This document shows, piece after piece, positions 1-8,721 of a stretch of 64,000 nt of DNA. Each line of letters opens with the position of its first letter. Within the stretch, counting starts at the first letter, position 1. The notes under the pieces are model-generated. The model did not search any database and was not told the origin of the DNA. It saw only the letters and a list, made by a program, of their open reading frames with translations. Source of the DNA: Alphaproteobacteria bacterium (lineage in GTDB: Bacteria; Pseudomonadota; Alphaproteobacteria; Rickettsiales; SXRF01); assembly GCA_025362975.1 (NCBI GenBank), contig JANYES010000013.1, positions 1-64,000 on the forward strand. Reading direction: 5' to 3'. The translations under genes and the position numbers were made by a program.

Positions 1-132
1 GTTAGACATCGGGGAAGCATTGGTTACCGAAGATGCAAAAGCGAGCTGCGGCAACGAAACAACAACCACGCTGAGCATGACCATCAAGCAGATCTGCCAG
101 GCGAGGCTAAGTTCTTTAGTTTGGGTTTTCAT
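1..132 (-). CDS. VirB2/TrbC-like pilin, second tandem copy (partial, runs off the left window edge)
   Basis: Bases 1-132 match 687-818 at 131/132 positions; encodes MKTQTKELSLAWQICLMVMLSVVVVSLPQLAFASSVTNASPMSN, the same N-terminus as the 456..818 ORF. Confidence 0.8.
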   Translation of the reverse strand, partial: MKTQTKELSLAWQICLMVMLSVVVVSLPQLAFASSVTNASPMSN

Positions 133-400
133 AAAAATACCTTTTAACAAACTATGAGAAAATGCAGGGGATGCACAATGCATAACTCCCTGCGGTCCAA
201 AATATCTGAAGGTGAGTACCCTTGACCTTGCAAGGGTTGCCGACAGATAAGTTTATCATACCTTAAATTGAGTCCCAGACAAAGAGAGGTTTTATGACAA
301 TTTTGTGATTAATTTAGCTAAAATTGTATCTTTTTCAACGGATCCACGCGTCGCGCAGCCAACTTAAACCTTGAACTTTATACAAAAAGACTCGGAATAC

Positions 401-436
401 AAAAAAGGCCCGCCAATTGCTTGGCGAGCCCTTTTC
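401..436 (-). terminator. Rho-independent terminator downstream of the VirB2-like gene
   Basis: On the minus strand, gaaaagggctcgccaagcaattggcgggccttttttg: GC stem followed by a T run. Confidence 0.75.
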
Positions 437-455
437 GTCCAAATATCCGAAGATA

Positions 456-818
456 TTAGGTGCAGTTCGTGTTACCGGTGCCTGCGGAAGCCGACGAAGC
501 GGTACCGCCGAGCAGTGCAACGATAGCGGTCGAACCGAAGACGATGGCAACGCCAACACCCACGATCATCGCCATACCCCAGGAAACTTTACCGAGGAGG
601 GCGCCGATACCGATGATGGTAATACCTATGGTAGCGATACCGCGACCAGTGTTACCCGTGATCCAGGTAGCAGCGATACACAGAGCGTTAGACATCGGGG
701 AAGCATTGGTTACCGAAGATGCAAAAGCGAGCTGCGGCAACGAAACAACAACCACGCTGAGCATGACCATCAAGCAGATCTGCCAGGCGAGGCTAAGTTC
801 TTTAGTTTGGGTCTTCAT
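456..818 (-). CDS. VirB2/TrbC family type IV secretion pilin-like protein
   Basis: 120 aa; N-terminal signal/TM segment, then two hydrophobic glycine-rich helices (GRGIATIGITIIGIGALLGKVSWGMAMIVGVGVAIVFG), typical of VirB2/TrbC pilins. Confidence 0.75.
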   Translation of the reverse strand: MKTQTKELSLAWQICLMVMLSVVVVSLPQLAFASSVTNASPMSNALCIAATWITGNTGRGIATIGITIIGIGALLGKVSWGMAMIVGVGVAIVFGSTAIVALLGGTASSASAGTGNTNCT

Positions 819-1071
819 AGGATTATACCCTTTACGAACTAATTGTTAAAAGCACATCTAGTGTCTAGTGTGCGAACCAAAAATATCTGATAGGCAAAGC
901 TAACAGATAAGCCATAGTACCGCGTCTTGACCTAAGAAAATAGCGCCTTTTTGTGACAAATTGATTTATTTTTGTCATAAAAGTTCCTTAAAATTCAATA
1001 TACAGAACTATTTTTATGGCGTTGTTTCAGCGCTTTGCAAGATTGAAAAAAGTTAATTTTGACATTAATTT

Positions 1072-1974
1072 TTAGGAGTGTTTCGTTAATTTTTCCTGGA
1101 AGGCAATCCACCCCTCGCGCCCCGGCTGCACGTATGGCAGCATATTTTCCTCACCTATTGCACCTATTAGTTGTGGCAGCTCCCCGAGCGGCATAAACGC
1201 GACATCCTGCGCCTTCGCCTGCTGCAAAAGCTGTTCGAACATCGCAATCTGTCCGCAACCCTCCGCTTCCGCATGAATCGTGTACACATTAAGCTGCCCC
1301 GGCTTGCACAGCGACAGGATGTGATCGTTGTAATTATCGTGGTTCACGCCGTTAGCGCCTATAATTTCATCGTAGGTCGGCAGCGTCACCGGAATCTGCA
1401 CGGTCAGTGTTTTGCCATCCACCACGGGTTTAAAGATCTCGACTCCCCGGCAATCGCTGTTATAGCGAAACCCATACCTTTCTTTCACCAAAAGCGCGCG
1501 ATTATCGCAGCGCCACCCGGCAGCCGCCGAGCACACCGGCGCTTCGCCCAAGATTTCGTACAGCTTATCGTACCCAAGCTTCACTTGGCGTGCAAGCTTC
1601 GCATCCGACATCGTATCGATTTTCGCCTGCCACGTATAATGGTCCCACGCATGCAGCCCCATCTCATGCCCCGCTTCCCTAGGCATGCGTATAATCTCCG
1701 GCAGGCGGTCGCCGATCATCGGCCCCGGCCACGCCGTACCGCGCAGTAAAATATCGTAGCCATACAAGCTCGCCGCGTTCGAGCGCAGCATCTTGATCAG
1801 GAATTGCGGCTTCAGCAACCGCCAGAAATGCCGCCCCATATTATCCGGCCCCACGCTCATGAAAAACGTAGCTTTCACACCGTATTTCGCAAGCAATTCC
1901 ACCAGTGCGGGAACCCCCGCTCGCGTGCCGCGCAACGTATCGACATCAATGCGTAAACCAACGGGAATGGTCAT
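1072..1974 (-). CDS. arnD: Polysaccharide deacetylase family protein, ArnD-like
   Basis: GLRIDVDTLRG...GVKATFFMSVGPDNMGRHFWRLLKPQFLIKMLRS...HEMGLHAWDHYTWQ; ATG at 1974 is preceded by GGAGGA, so the ORF-track start at 2001 is probably too far upstream. Confidence 0.75.
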   Translation of the reverse strand: MTIPVGLRIDVDTLRGTRAGVPALVELLAKYGVKATFFMSVGPDNMGRHFWRLLKPQFLIKMLRSNAASLYGYDILLRGTAWPGPMIGDRLPEIIRMPREAGHEMGLHAWDHYTWQAKIDTMSDAKLARQVKLGYDKLYEILGEAPVCSAAAGWRCDNRALLVKERYGFRYNSDCRGVEIFKPVVDGKTLTVQIPVTLPTYDEIIGANGVNHDNYNDHILSLCKPGQLNVYTIHAEAEGCGQIAMFEQLLQQAKAQDVAFMPLGELPQLIGAIGEENMLPYVQPGREGWIAFQEKLTKHS

Positions 1975-2110
1975 GGTTTCATCCTCCTTTGCCACGAGCA
2001 ATAAACGATTCGCTCATCCTGAACCAGAAAAAACCCAAACTTTAAATAAACATTGCGCCAAGGCGCCATTGCACTAAATTCCATCCCGACCTCAAACGTT
2101 GGTATTTTCC

Positions 2111-3058
2111 ATGAGCATGCGCTACCCCATCGCCACCCTCGCCCTAAGCATCGTCATCCCCGTCTACAACGAGGAAAAAAGCCTGCCCCTGCTGGAAGAA
2201 CGCCTCTTCCCAGCGCTTGACAAACTGCAAAAAAGCTACGAGGTGATCTTCGTCAACGACGGCAGCAAAGACCGCTCGCAGGACGTGCTTGCCGAGCTGT
2301 TCGAACGCCACCGCAAACACGTACGCGTTGTCAACCTCCGTCGCAACGCCGGCCAGCACCCCGCCATCATCGCCGCTTTCCAGCAGACGCGCGGCGAGAT
2401 CATCGTCACCTTGGATTGCGATTTGCAGAACCCGCCCGAAGACATCGGCAAACTCGTCGATTTAGTCGAAAAAGGCCACGATATCGCCGGTGGCATCCGC
2501 GCCATCCGTCAGGACAAAAGCTGGCGCAAAACCGTCTCTATGCTCGCCAATAAAATCCGAGAGCGCATCACCAATATTCGCATGATCGACCAGGGCTCCA
2601 TGCTGCGCGCCTACCGCCGCTACATCGTGGAACAAATCGTAGCCACCGCCGGTTCCAGCCCGTACATCCCCGCCATCGCCCACTATCTGGCCTCCAACCC
2701 CATCGAAATCCCCGTAGGCCACGAAGAGCGCGCCGCCGGCGTTTCGCAGTACACCGTTTACAAGCTGTTACGCCTGAATTTCGACCTGATCACCAGCTTC
2801 TCCATCGTGCCGTTGCAAATCTTCACGATGGTCGGCATGGCCCTGTCGGGTTTAAGCACGTTGCTGGTCATTTACATGGGACTGCGCCGCCTGATTGTAG
2901 GGCCCGAAGTCGAAGGCGTGTTTACGCTGTTTGCGATTTTGTTCTTGCTGATCAGCGTCACCATGACCGGCTTAGGCCTCATTGGCGAATATATCGGCCG
3001 CATCTACATGGAAGTGCGCCAGCGTCCGCCGGTCGTCATCAAGGAATTGCTGGAGTAG
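2111..3058 (+). CDS. arnC: GT2 glycosyltransferase with C-terminal TM segments, ArnC-like undecaprenyl-phosphate sugar transferase
   Basis: LSIVIPVYNEEKSLPLLEERL...VIFVNDGSKDRS...VTLDCDLQNPPEDI...DQGSMLRAYRR; two C-terminal TM helices; divergent from the ArnD-like gene. Confidence 0.75.
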   Translation: MSMRYPIATLALSIVIPVYNEEKSLPLLEERLFPALDKLQKSYEVIFVNDGSKDRSQDVLAELFERHRKHVRVVNLRRNAGQHPAIIAAFQQTRGEIIVTLDCDLQNPPEDIGKLVDLVEKGHDIAGGIRAIRQDKSWRKTVSMLANKIRERITNIRMIDQGSMLRAYRRYIVEQIVATAGSSPYIPAIAHYLASNPIEIPVGHEERAAGVSQYTVYKLLRLNFDLITSFSIVPLQIFTMVGMALSGLSTLLVIYMGLRRLIVGPEVEGVFTLFAILFLLISVTMTGLGLIGEYIGRIYMEVRQRPPVVIKELLE

Positions 3059-3238
3059 TCTTGCCGCTGGTCCGGCATAGAAATCCAAAACTTGCTTTTC
3101 TTATTAACATTCAACTGCAAACGCCGAAGCAGGGAATGTTTTTGAAGGCGCCCGCTGGAATTCCTTAGCTCATTGCATTTCCCGCCAAAAGAGGGTAGAT
3201 CATAACCCCTCATTCATTCGAAAACGACCGGAAACAAC

Positions 3239-5080
3239 ATGCATAGCTACCGCACCCATACCTGCGCCGCCCTCACCGCAAAAGACGTCGACCAAACCGT
3301 AAAACTCTCCGGCTGGGTCCACCGCAAGCGCGACCACGGCAATTTGCTGTTCATCGATGTGCGCGACCATTACGGCATCACCCAGCTCGTCTCCACCGAA
3401 GGCGGCAAGCACCACGCGGCGCTGACCGACGTGAAATCCGAAAGCGTCATCACCATCTCCGGCAAAGTCGTCGCCCGCAGCGGCGAAACGATCAACAAAG
3501 ACTTGGCCACCGGCGCCATCGAAGTTCAGGTCGAAGACTACCACCTCGAATCCGCCGCCGAGCCGCTCCCCCTGCAAGTCAACTCCGATCGCGAACAGCC
3601 GGAAGAAACCCGCCTTAAATACCGCTTTCTTGATTTGCGCCGCGAGAAGCTGCACAAAAACATTATGCTGCGCAGCCAGGTCATCGCGAGCTTGCGCAAA
3701 CGCATGATCGACCAGGGCTTCAACGAATTCCAGACACCCATCCTGACCGCTTCCTCCCCCGAAGGCGCACGCGATTATCTCGTCCCCAGCCGCATCCACC
3801 CCGGCAAGTTCTACGCCCTGCCGCAAGCCCCCCAGCAGTTCAAGCAGTTGCTCATGGTGTCCGGCTTCGATAAATACTTCCAGATCGCCCCCTGCTTCCG
3901 CGACGAAGATGGCCGCGCCGACCGTTCCCCCGGGGAATTCTACCAGCTCGACATCGAGATGAGCTTTGTCACACAAGATGACGTATTCGCCGCCATCGAG
4001 CCAGTCCTTCACGGCGTGTTCAAGGAATTCGGCAGCAAAAAGCTCGTGCCTGAAACCCTCGACAAAGGCTTCCCGAAAATCACCTACAAAGAAGCCATGC
4101 TCAAATACGGCTCGGACAAGCCCGACCTGCGCAACCCGATCCTGATCGCCGATGTCACCGAAATCTGGCGCGGCAGCGGCTTCGGCATCTTCAATAAGGT
4201 GATTGATACACACGGATTTATTCGCGCTATTCCGGCCCCCGGCTGTGCTGATAAGCCGCGTAGTTTCTTCGATAACATGATCGAATTTGCCAAATTGCAA
4301 GGCGCTCAAGGCTTAGCTTACATCACCTATAAAGGCGGCGCAGAGATTGTACCAGAAGCTTTCGGCGGTCCCTTGGTAAAATTCTTATCTGTTGAAAAAT
4401 TGGTCCAGCTTGTCGATATCTGTAAACTAAAACCGGGCGATGCTGTGTTTTTCTCCTCGGGCACTGAACTCGCTGCGGCGAAACTTGCCGGGCAGGTGCG
4501 CACGCATCTGGGGAATGAATTGGGGCTGTTAGAGCTAGGGGTGTTTAAATTCCTGTGGGTTATCGACTTCCCGTATTTCGAATACGACGAGGACGAAAAG
4601 AAAATCATCTTCTCGCATAACCCATTTTCGATGCCGCAAGGGGGGATGGAAGCGCTGGAAAGCAAAAACCCGCTGGATATCCTCGCCTACCAGTACGACA
4701 TCGTCTGCAACGGTGTGGAGCTATCCTCGGGGGCGATTCGTAACCATAAGCCCGATATGATGTACAAGGCTTTCGAAATCGCCGGTTACGGGCCGGAAGT
4801 GGTGGATTCGCGCTTCGGAGGGATGATTACGGCATTTAAATTCGGCGCGCCGCCGCATGGCGGCTTAGCCCCGGGGGTGGACCGCATGGTGATGTTGTTG
4901 GCCGACGAGCCGAATATCCGTGAGGTGATCGCGTTCCCAATGAACCAGAAAGCCGAGGATTTACTGATGCAGGCACCTTCGCCCGCCGACGACAAACAGC
5001 TGCGCGAACTGCATTTGCAGCTCTCGCCGAAGGCCAAGCAGATCTTAAGCGAAGAGCAGGAAAAGCCCAAGGTCGCTTAA
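3239..5080 (+). CDS. aspS: Aspartyl-tRNA synthetase
   Basis: 613 aa; N-terminal OB-fold ([25 protein letters not shown]), class II motifs ([38 protein letters not shown]). Confidence 0.97.
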   Translation: MHSYRTHTCAALTAKDVDQTVKLSGWVHRKRDHGNLLFIDVRDHYGITQLVSTEGGKHHAALTDVKSESVITISGKVVARSGETINKDLATGAIEVQVEDYHLESAAEPLPLQVNSDREQPEETRLKYRFLDLRREKLHKNIMLRSQVIASLRKRMIDQGFNEFQTPILTASSPEGARDYLVPSRIHPGKFYALPQAPQQFKQLLMVSGFDKYFQIAPCFRDEDGRADRSPGEFYQLDIEMSFVTQDDVFAAIEPVLHGVFKEFGSKKLVPETLDKGFPKITYKEAMLKYGSDKPDLRNPILIADVTEIWRGSGFGIFNKVIDTHGFIRAIPAPGCADKPRSFFDNMIEFAKLQGAQGLAYITYKGGAEIVPEAFGGPLVKFLSVEKLVQLVDICKLKPGDAVFFSSGTELAAAKLAGQVRTHLGNELGLLELGVFKFLWVIDFPYFEYDEDEKKIIFSHNPFSMPQGGMEALESKNPLDILAYQYDIVCNGVELSSGAIRNHKPDMMYKAFEIAGYGPEVVDSRFGGMITAFKFGAPPHGGLAPGVDRMVMLLADEPNIREVIAFPMNQKAEDLLMQAPSPADDKQLRELHLQLSPKAKQILSEEQEKPKVA

Positions 5081-5097
5081 TCGAAATGGAAGTGAAA

Positions 5098-5136
5098 GAG
5101 GCCCTTTCCCGCATGCGAGACGGGGCCTTTTTTTAT
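5098..5136 (+). terminator. Rho-independent terminator after aspS
   Basis: gaggccctttcccgcatgcgagacggggcctttttttat. Confidence 0.75.
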
Positions 5137-5460
5137 GGATGGTGAGCGGTTCGTTTAATGTCGTTTTTCCTCGTATTTCTTTGAATAAAAAAGATGGGCG
5201 CGCCCATGCAGCGTTGCTTGCCTTGATGAAAGCGTACGTGAGGTGCGTGCCGGATAAAGGCTCTCGCCCACGGGTTCCCTGGTACAGTTTCCCCGTGTTT
5301 TTGTATCCGACCCCGCTTGGCACTATCATCCAAACGTGTCGCCGAGACTTTCATGCCGCTCTTGGGGACTACGACCCGCAAACGGTCTGGGTGTCATGCA
5401 TGACAAGCACAGTGGAACACGCCTGAACATGGACCGGAAGGGCAAAAGTAGCCGCAAACA

Positions 5461-5491
5461 AAAAAACCACCCGGCGAGGGGTGGCTTGTTT
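5461..5491 (-). terminator. Rho-independent terminator of the 5502..5903 gene
   Basis: Minus strand: aagccacccctcgccgggtggtttttt. Confidence 0.65.
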
Positions 5492-5501
5492 GGCCTGAGG
5501 T

Positions 5502-5903
5502 TTAGTTCCTCTTACGGACTTGCACGGACTCGACGATCTTGCCATCCTTCTGCCGGGGCAGGCGGAGGGTCTTGACTTCGAGGGGGAGCACTTCGAGCTC
5601 CCATTCCGCCAGCTTCGTGCCGACGTTGTCCTTCTCGACCCGGCTCACCAGCAGCACGATTCGGCCGCTGGTCAGGTTGGTCAACTGGGCCTGATTGGCT
5701 TTATCCAGATCACAGCCCTCAGCGGTTAACGTGATGACGTCTTCCTGGACGTCCTTGATCTCGCACTTAACCAACACGGTGTCGGCGAAGGCGTAAGCGT
5801 TTTTCGGGACGAAAAAGATCTTCCATCCCAGCCAGAGGATCAGCACCACGGGCAGTGCGAACAGCGCGACGCGGGTTAAGCGTCTCAACCATTTCTTTTT
5901 CAT
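5502..5903 (-). CDS. Hypothetical single-TM membrane-anchored protein
   Basis: 133 aa; basic N-terminus plus TM (RVALFALPVVLILWLGWKIFF); own terminator downstream. Confidence 0.65.
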   Translation of the reverse strand: MKKKWLRRLTRVALFALPVVLILWLGWKIFFVPKNAYAFADTVLVKCEIKDVQEDVITLTAEGCDLDKANQAQLTNLTSGRIVLLVSRVEKDNVGTKLAEWELEVLPLEVKTLRLPRQKDGKIVESVQVRKRN

Positions 5904-6163
5904 GGGGTTCCTTGTGAATCAGCCGCTCTCGCCAGCATGCTGATATAGACCTAGAATATCAAAGGCCAAACAAAATGGAGTATAGCTATATCGAAGTAAT
6001 TCACAAGATTTTATGGGTGAAGCAAGGTTACTTATTGGAATATATGTTGATTTTTGTGAGTTTGATCGATGTCCCAGCCCAGCCCCGTTTCCACCTTATT
6101 GCTTGAAAATAGCGGCAAAATCGTTAGTATTGCCGCCTATTTAACAAAGCTGGGGAACGCGCG

Positions 6164-7018
6164 TTGAGCCTTTCTTTCCAACAATTGATCCTGAACCTGC
6201 AGCAATTCTGGGCGAGCCACGGCTGTGTCGTGCTCCAGCCCTACGACATGGAAGTGGGCGCGGGGACGTTCCATCCCGCAACGGCGCTGCGCGCGCTCGG
6301 TCCGAAGCACTGGAACGCGGCTTACGTGCAGCCTTCGCGCCGCCCGAAGGACGGGCGCTACGGCGAAAACCCCAACCGCTTGCAGCATTATTACCAGTTT
6401 CAGGTGATTTTGAAACCATCGCCAGCGAACATCCAGGAACTCTACCTCGAAAGCCTGAAAATGCTGGGCATCGACCCGATGAAACACGATATCCGTTTCG
6501 TCGAAGACGACTGGGAATCGCCGACACTGGGCGCATGGGGCCTTGGCTGGGAAGTCTGGTGCGACGGCATGGAAGTCACGCAGTTTACCTATTTCCAGCA
6601 GGTCGGGGGCATTGAGTGCCGCCCGGTAGCTGGGGAAATCACCTACGGGCTGGAGCGCCTCGCCATGTACATTCAAGGCGTGGAAAACGTCTATGATTTG
6701 AAATTCAACGACGCCGGCACAACCTACGGCGAAGTGTTCCTGCAAAACGAAAAAGAATTCTCTGCCTACAACCTCGAATTCGCCGACACCGAACAGCTTT
6801 TACGCCAGTTCACCGACGCGGAAACCGAATGTCAGGCATTGCTGGCGAAAAAACTCGCCCTGCCCGCCTACGACCAGTGCATTAAGGCGTCGCACCGCTT
6901 CAACCTGCTCGACGCGCGCGGCGTCATTTCGGTGACAGAACGCGCCGCTTATATCGGCCGTGTGCGCGCTCTTGCCAAAGCCGTCTGTGAAACCTACATC
7001 GCGAGGGAGGCTGCATAA
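6164..7018 (+). CDS. glyQ: Glycyl-tRNA synthetase alpha subunit
   Basis: [88 protein letters not shown] start. Confidence 0.97.
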   Translation: MSLSFQQLILNLQQFWASHGCVVLQPYDMEVGAGTFHPATALRALGPKHWNAAYVQPSRRPKDGRYGENPNRLQHYYQFQVILKPSPANIQELYLESLKMLGIDPMKHDIRFVEDDWESPTLGAWGLGWEVWCDGMEVTQFTYFQQVGGIECRPVAGEITYGLERLAMYIQGVENVYDLKFNDAGTTYGEVFLQNEKEFSAYNLEFADTEQLLRQFTDAETECQALLAKKLALPAYDQCIKASHRFNLLDARGVISVTERAAYIGRVRALAKAVCETYIAREAA

Positions 7019-7515
7019 TGCATACGGTCACGATTGCCCCGTACCATGATGAGTTGAAGGATGAAGTCATCGCGCTGGTGACCTCCGTGCAGCAGGAATT
7101 TGGCGTGCCCGTGACAATTGCCGACCAGCCGGATTTGCAGGATATCCCGAACGTGTACCAGCAAGGCGCGGGCAACTTTTGGGTGGCGATGCATGAAGGC
7201 ATGGTGATCGGCTGCATCGCGCTGATCGACTGCGGCCAGCATACCGGCATCATCCGCAAAATGTTCCTGCATCCCAGCTATCGCGGCAAGGACAAAGGTA
7301 TCAGCCACGCGCTGCTGTTGACGCTGACCGCATGGGCCACCGATAACAATATCCGCGATTTGTTCCTCGGCACCGTCGATAAGCTGCCCGCCGCCTCGCG
7401 CTTTTACGAAAAAAACGGCTTCCATTTGATCGATGAATCGGCGCTGCCGCCGCATGTGTCCTCCGTGCGCATGAAAGTGGATAACAGGCATTACTACAAG
7501 GAGCTTGCCGCATGA
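7018..7515 (+). CDS. GNAT family N-acetyltransferase
   Basis: GNAT-like core: GVMIGCIALIDCG...IIRKMFLHPSYRGKDKGISHALL...FYEKNGFHLID; start overlaps the glyQ stop. Confidence 0.85.
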   Translation: MHTVTIAPYHDELKDEVIALVTSVQQEFGVPVTIADQPDLQDIPNVYQQGAGNFWVAMHEGMVIGCIALIDCGQHTGIIRKMFLHPSYRGKDKGISHALLLTLTAWATDNNIRDLFLGTVDKLPAASRFYEKNGFHLIDESALPPHVSSVRMKVDNRHYYKELAA

Positions 7516-8351
7516 TCGACCAGATTTCCGATATGTGGATTATCGATGCTTTTACCGAGCATGCCTTCCGCGGCAATGCTGCCGGGGTATGCCTGATTGC
7601 CAAATTCCTGTCAGATGCTGAAATGCAGAAAATCGCAGCTCTGATGAATCTATCGGAAACCGCTTTCGTCATTAAAACCGGCCAGCTTGCGTATAATTTG
7701 CGTTGGTTCACGCCGGAGACCGAAGTCAATCTCTGCGGCCACGCCACGCTTGCCGCTACCCATGTGCTGGTGCAGGCCGGGCAGGCCAAGCAAGACGACG
7801 TCGTGCGTTACAGCACATTATCGGGCGAGCTGAAAGCCACCGTGCTTGTCAAAGGCATCGAGCTGAATCTCCCGACGCTCGCGGGCGAAACCGCCAAACC
7901 GCCCGTGGCGCTTAAAGCGCTCGGCGTCGACATCGTGGCGTGCGAAACCAATCGTGATAACTACCTCGTCGAAGTGAAGGATTACCCGGCATTGCTGGCG
8001 TGCACGCCTAGTTTCAAGCGACTTGCCAAAATGGATAAGCAGGGTGTAATCGTCACCACTGCGTCGGGCGTGCCCGCCGGGTTCGACTTCGCCTCGCGTT
8101 ATTTCTGCCCCGGCCTCGGCATCAACGAAGATCCCGTTACCGGCTCCGCCCATTGTTTCCTTGCCCCGTACTGGGCGAAGAAACTCGGCAAAATCAAGTT
8201 CCACGCGTTCCAGGCCTCCAAAGGCAAGGGCATCCTCGACGTCACGCTGGCAGGCGAACGGACGCTGATCGCCGGAACGTGCGTCACCACCCTCAAAGGC
8301 ACCATGCCCGGCGCGAAACCGGCTGCCAAACCCAAGGAAATCGCATGCTGA
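7512..8351 (+). CDS. PhzF family (phenazine biosynthesis-like) isomerase/epimerase
   Basis: IDAFTEHAFRGNAAGVCLI...LSETAFV...RWFTPETEVNLCGHATLAATHVL...EDPVTGSAHCFLAPYW. Confidence 0.93.
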   Translation: MIDQISDMWIIDAFTEHAFRGNAAGVCLIAKFLSDAEMQKIAALMNLSETAFVIKTGQLAYNLRWFTPETEVNLCGHATLAATHVLVQAGQAKQDDVVRYSTLSGELKATVLVKGIELNLPTLAGETAKPPVALKALGVDIVACETNRDNYLVEVKDYPALLACTPSFKRLAKMDKQGVIVTTASGVPAGFDFASRYFCPGLGINEDPVTGSAHCFLAPYWAKKLGKIKFHAFQASKGKGILDVTLAGERTLIAGTCVTTLKGTMPGAKPAAKPKEIAC

Positions 8352-8719
8352 TTACGATGTTACACTCTAAATTCCACCGCGCCCGCGTTACCCACACGGA
8401 GCTGCATTACAACGGCTCGATGGGCGCCGACCTCGACTATATCGACGAAGCGGGCATGCTTGTCGGCCAGCAGATCGACGTGCTCAACGTCGATAACGGC
8501 GAACGTTTTACCACCTATTTGATTCCAGAGCCGCGCGGCTCGAAACGCTTCGGCATTTACGGCGCGGCAGCGCATCTGGTCGATCCGGGCGACACCGTGA
8601 TCGTTATCGCCTACGCGCAGATGGAACAGGCCGAAGCCAAAAAATACCAGCCGAACGTGCTTATCTTCGACGAGAACAACGAGCTGGTCAAAGAGCTGCA
8701 TAAGGACATCGTGGAATAA
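8345..8719 (+). CDS. panD: Aspartate 1-decarboxylase (pyruvoyl-dependent)
   Basis: MLITMLHSKFHRARVTHTELHYNGSMGADLDY...RGSKRFGIYGAAAHLVDPGDTVIVIAYAQM; Gly-Ser self-cleavage site at the expected place; true start is internal to the listed 8153..8719 ORF. Confidence 0.93.
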   Translation: MLITMLHSKFHRARVTHTELHYNGSMGADLDYIDEAGMLVGQQIDVLNVDNGERFTTYLIPEPRGSKRFGIYGAAAHLVDPGDTVIVIAYAQMEQAEAKKYQPNVLIFDENNELVKELHKDIVE

Positions 8720-8721
8720 TC

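Noticed and set aside
3200-4309. 369-aa antisense ORF over aspS
   Set aside because: Mirror of a GC-biased third-position coding strand; aspS on the plus strand is unambiguous and the antisense translation is a low-complexity F/A/V/G/D-rich product.
5139-5426. 95-aa ORF between aspS and the 5502..5903 gene
   Set aside because: No ribosome-binding site, odd composition (Cys/Arg/Phe), overlapping alternative frames; not supported as coding.
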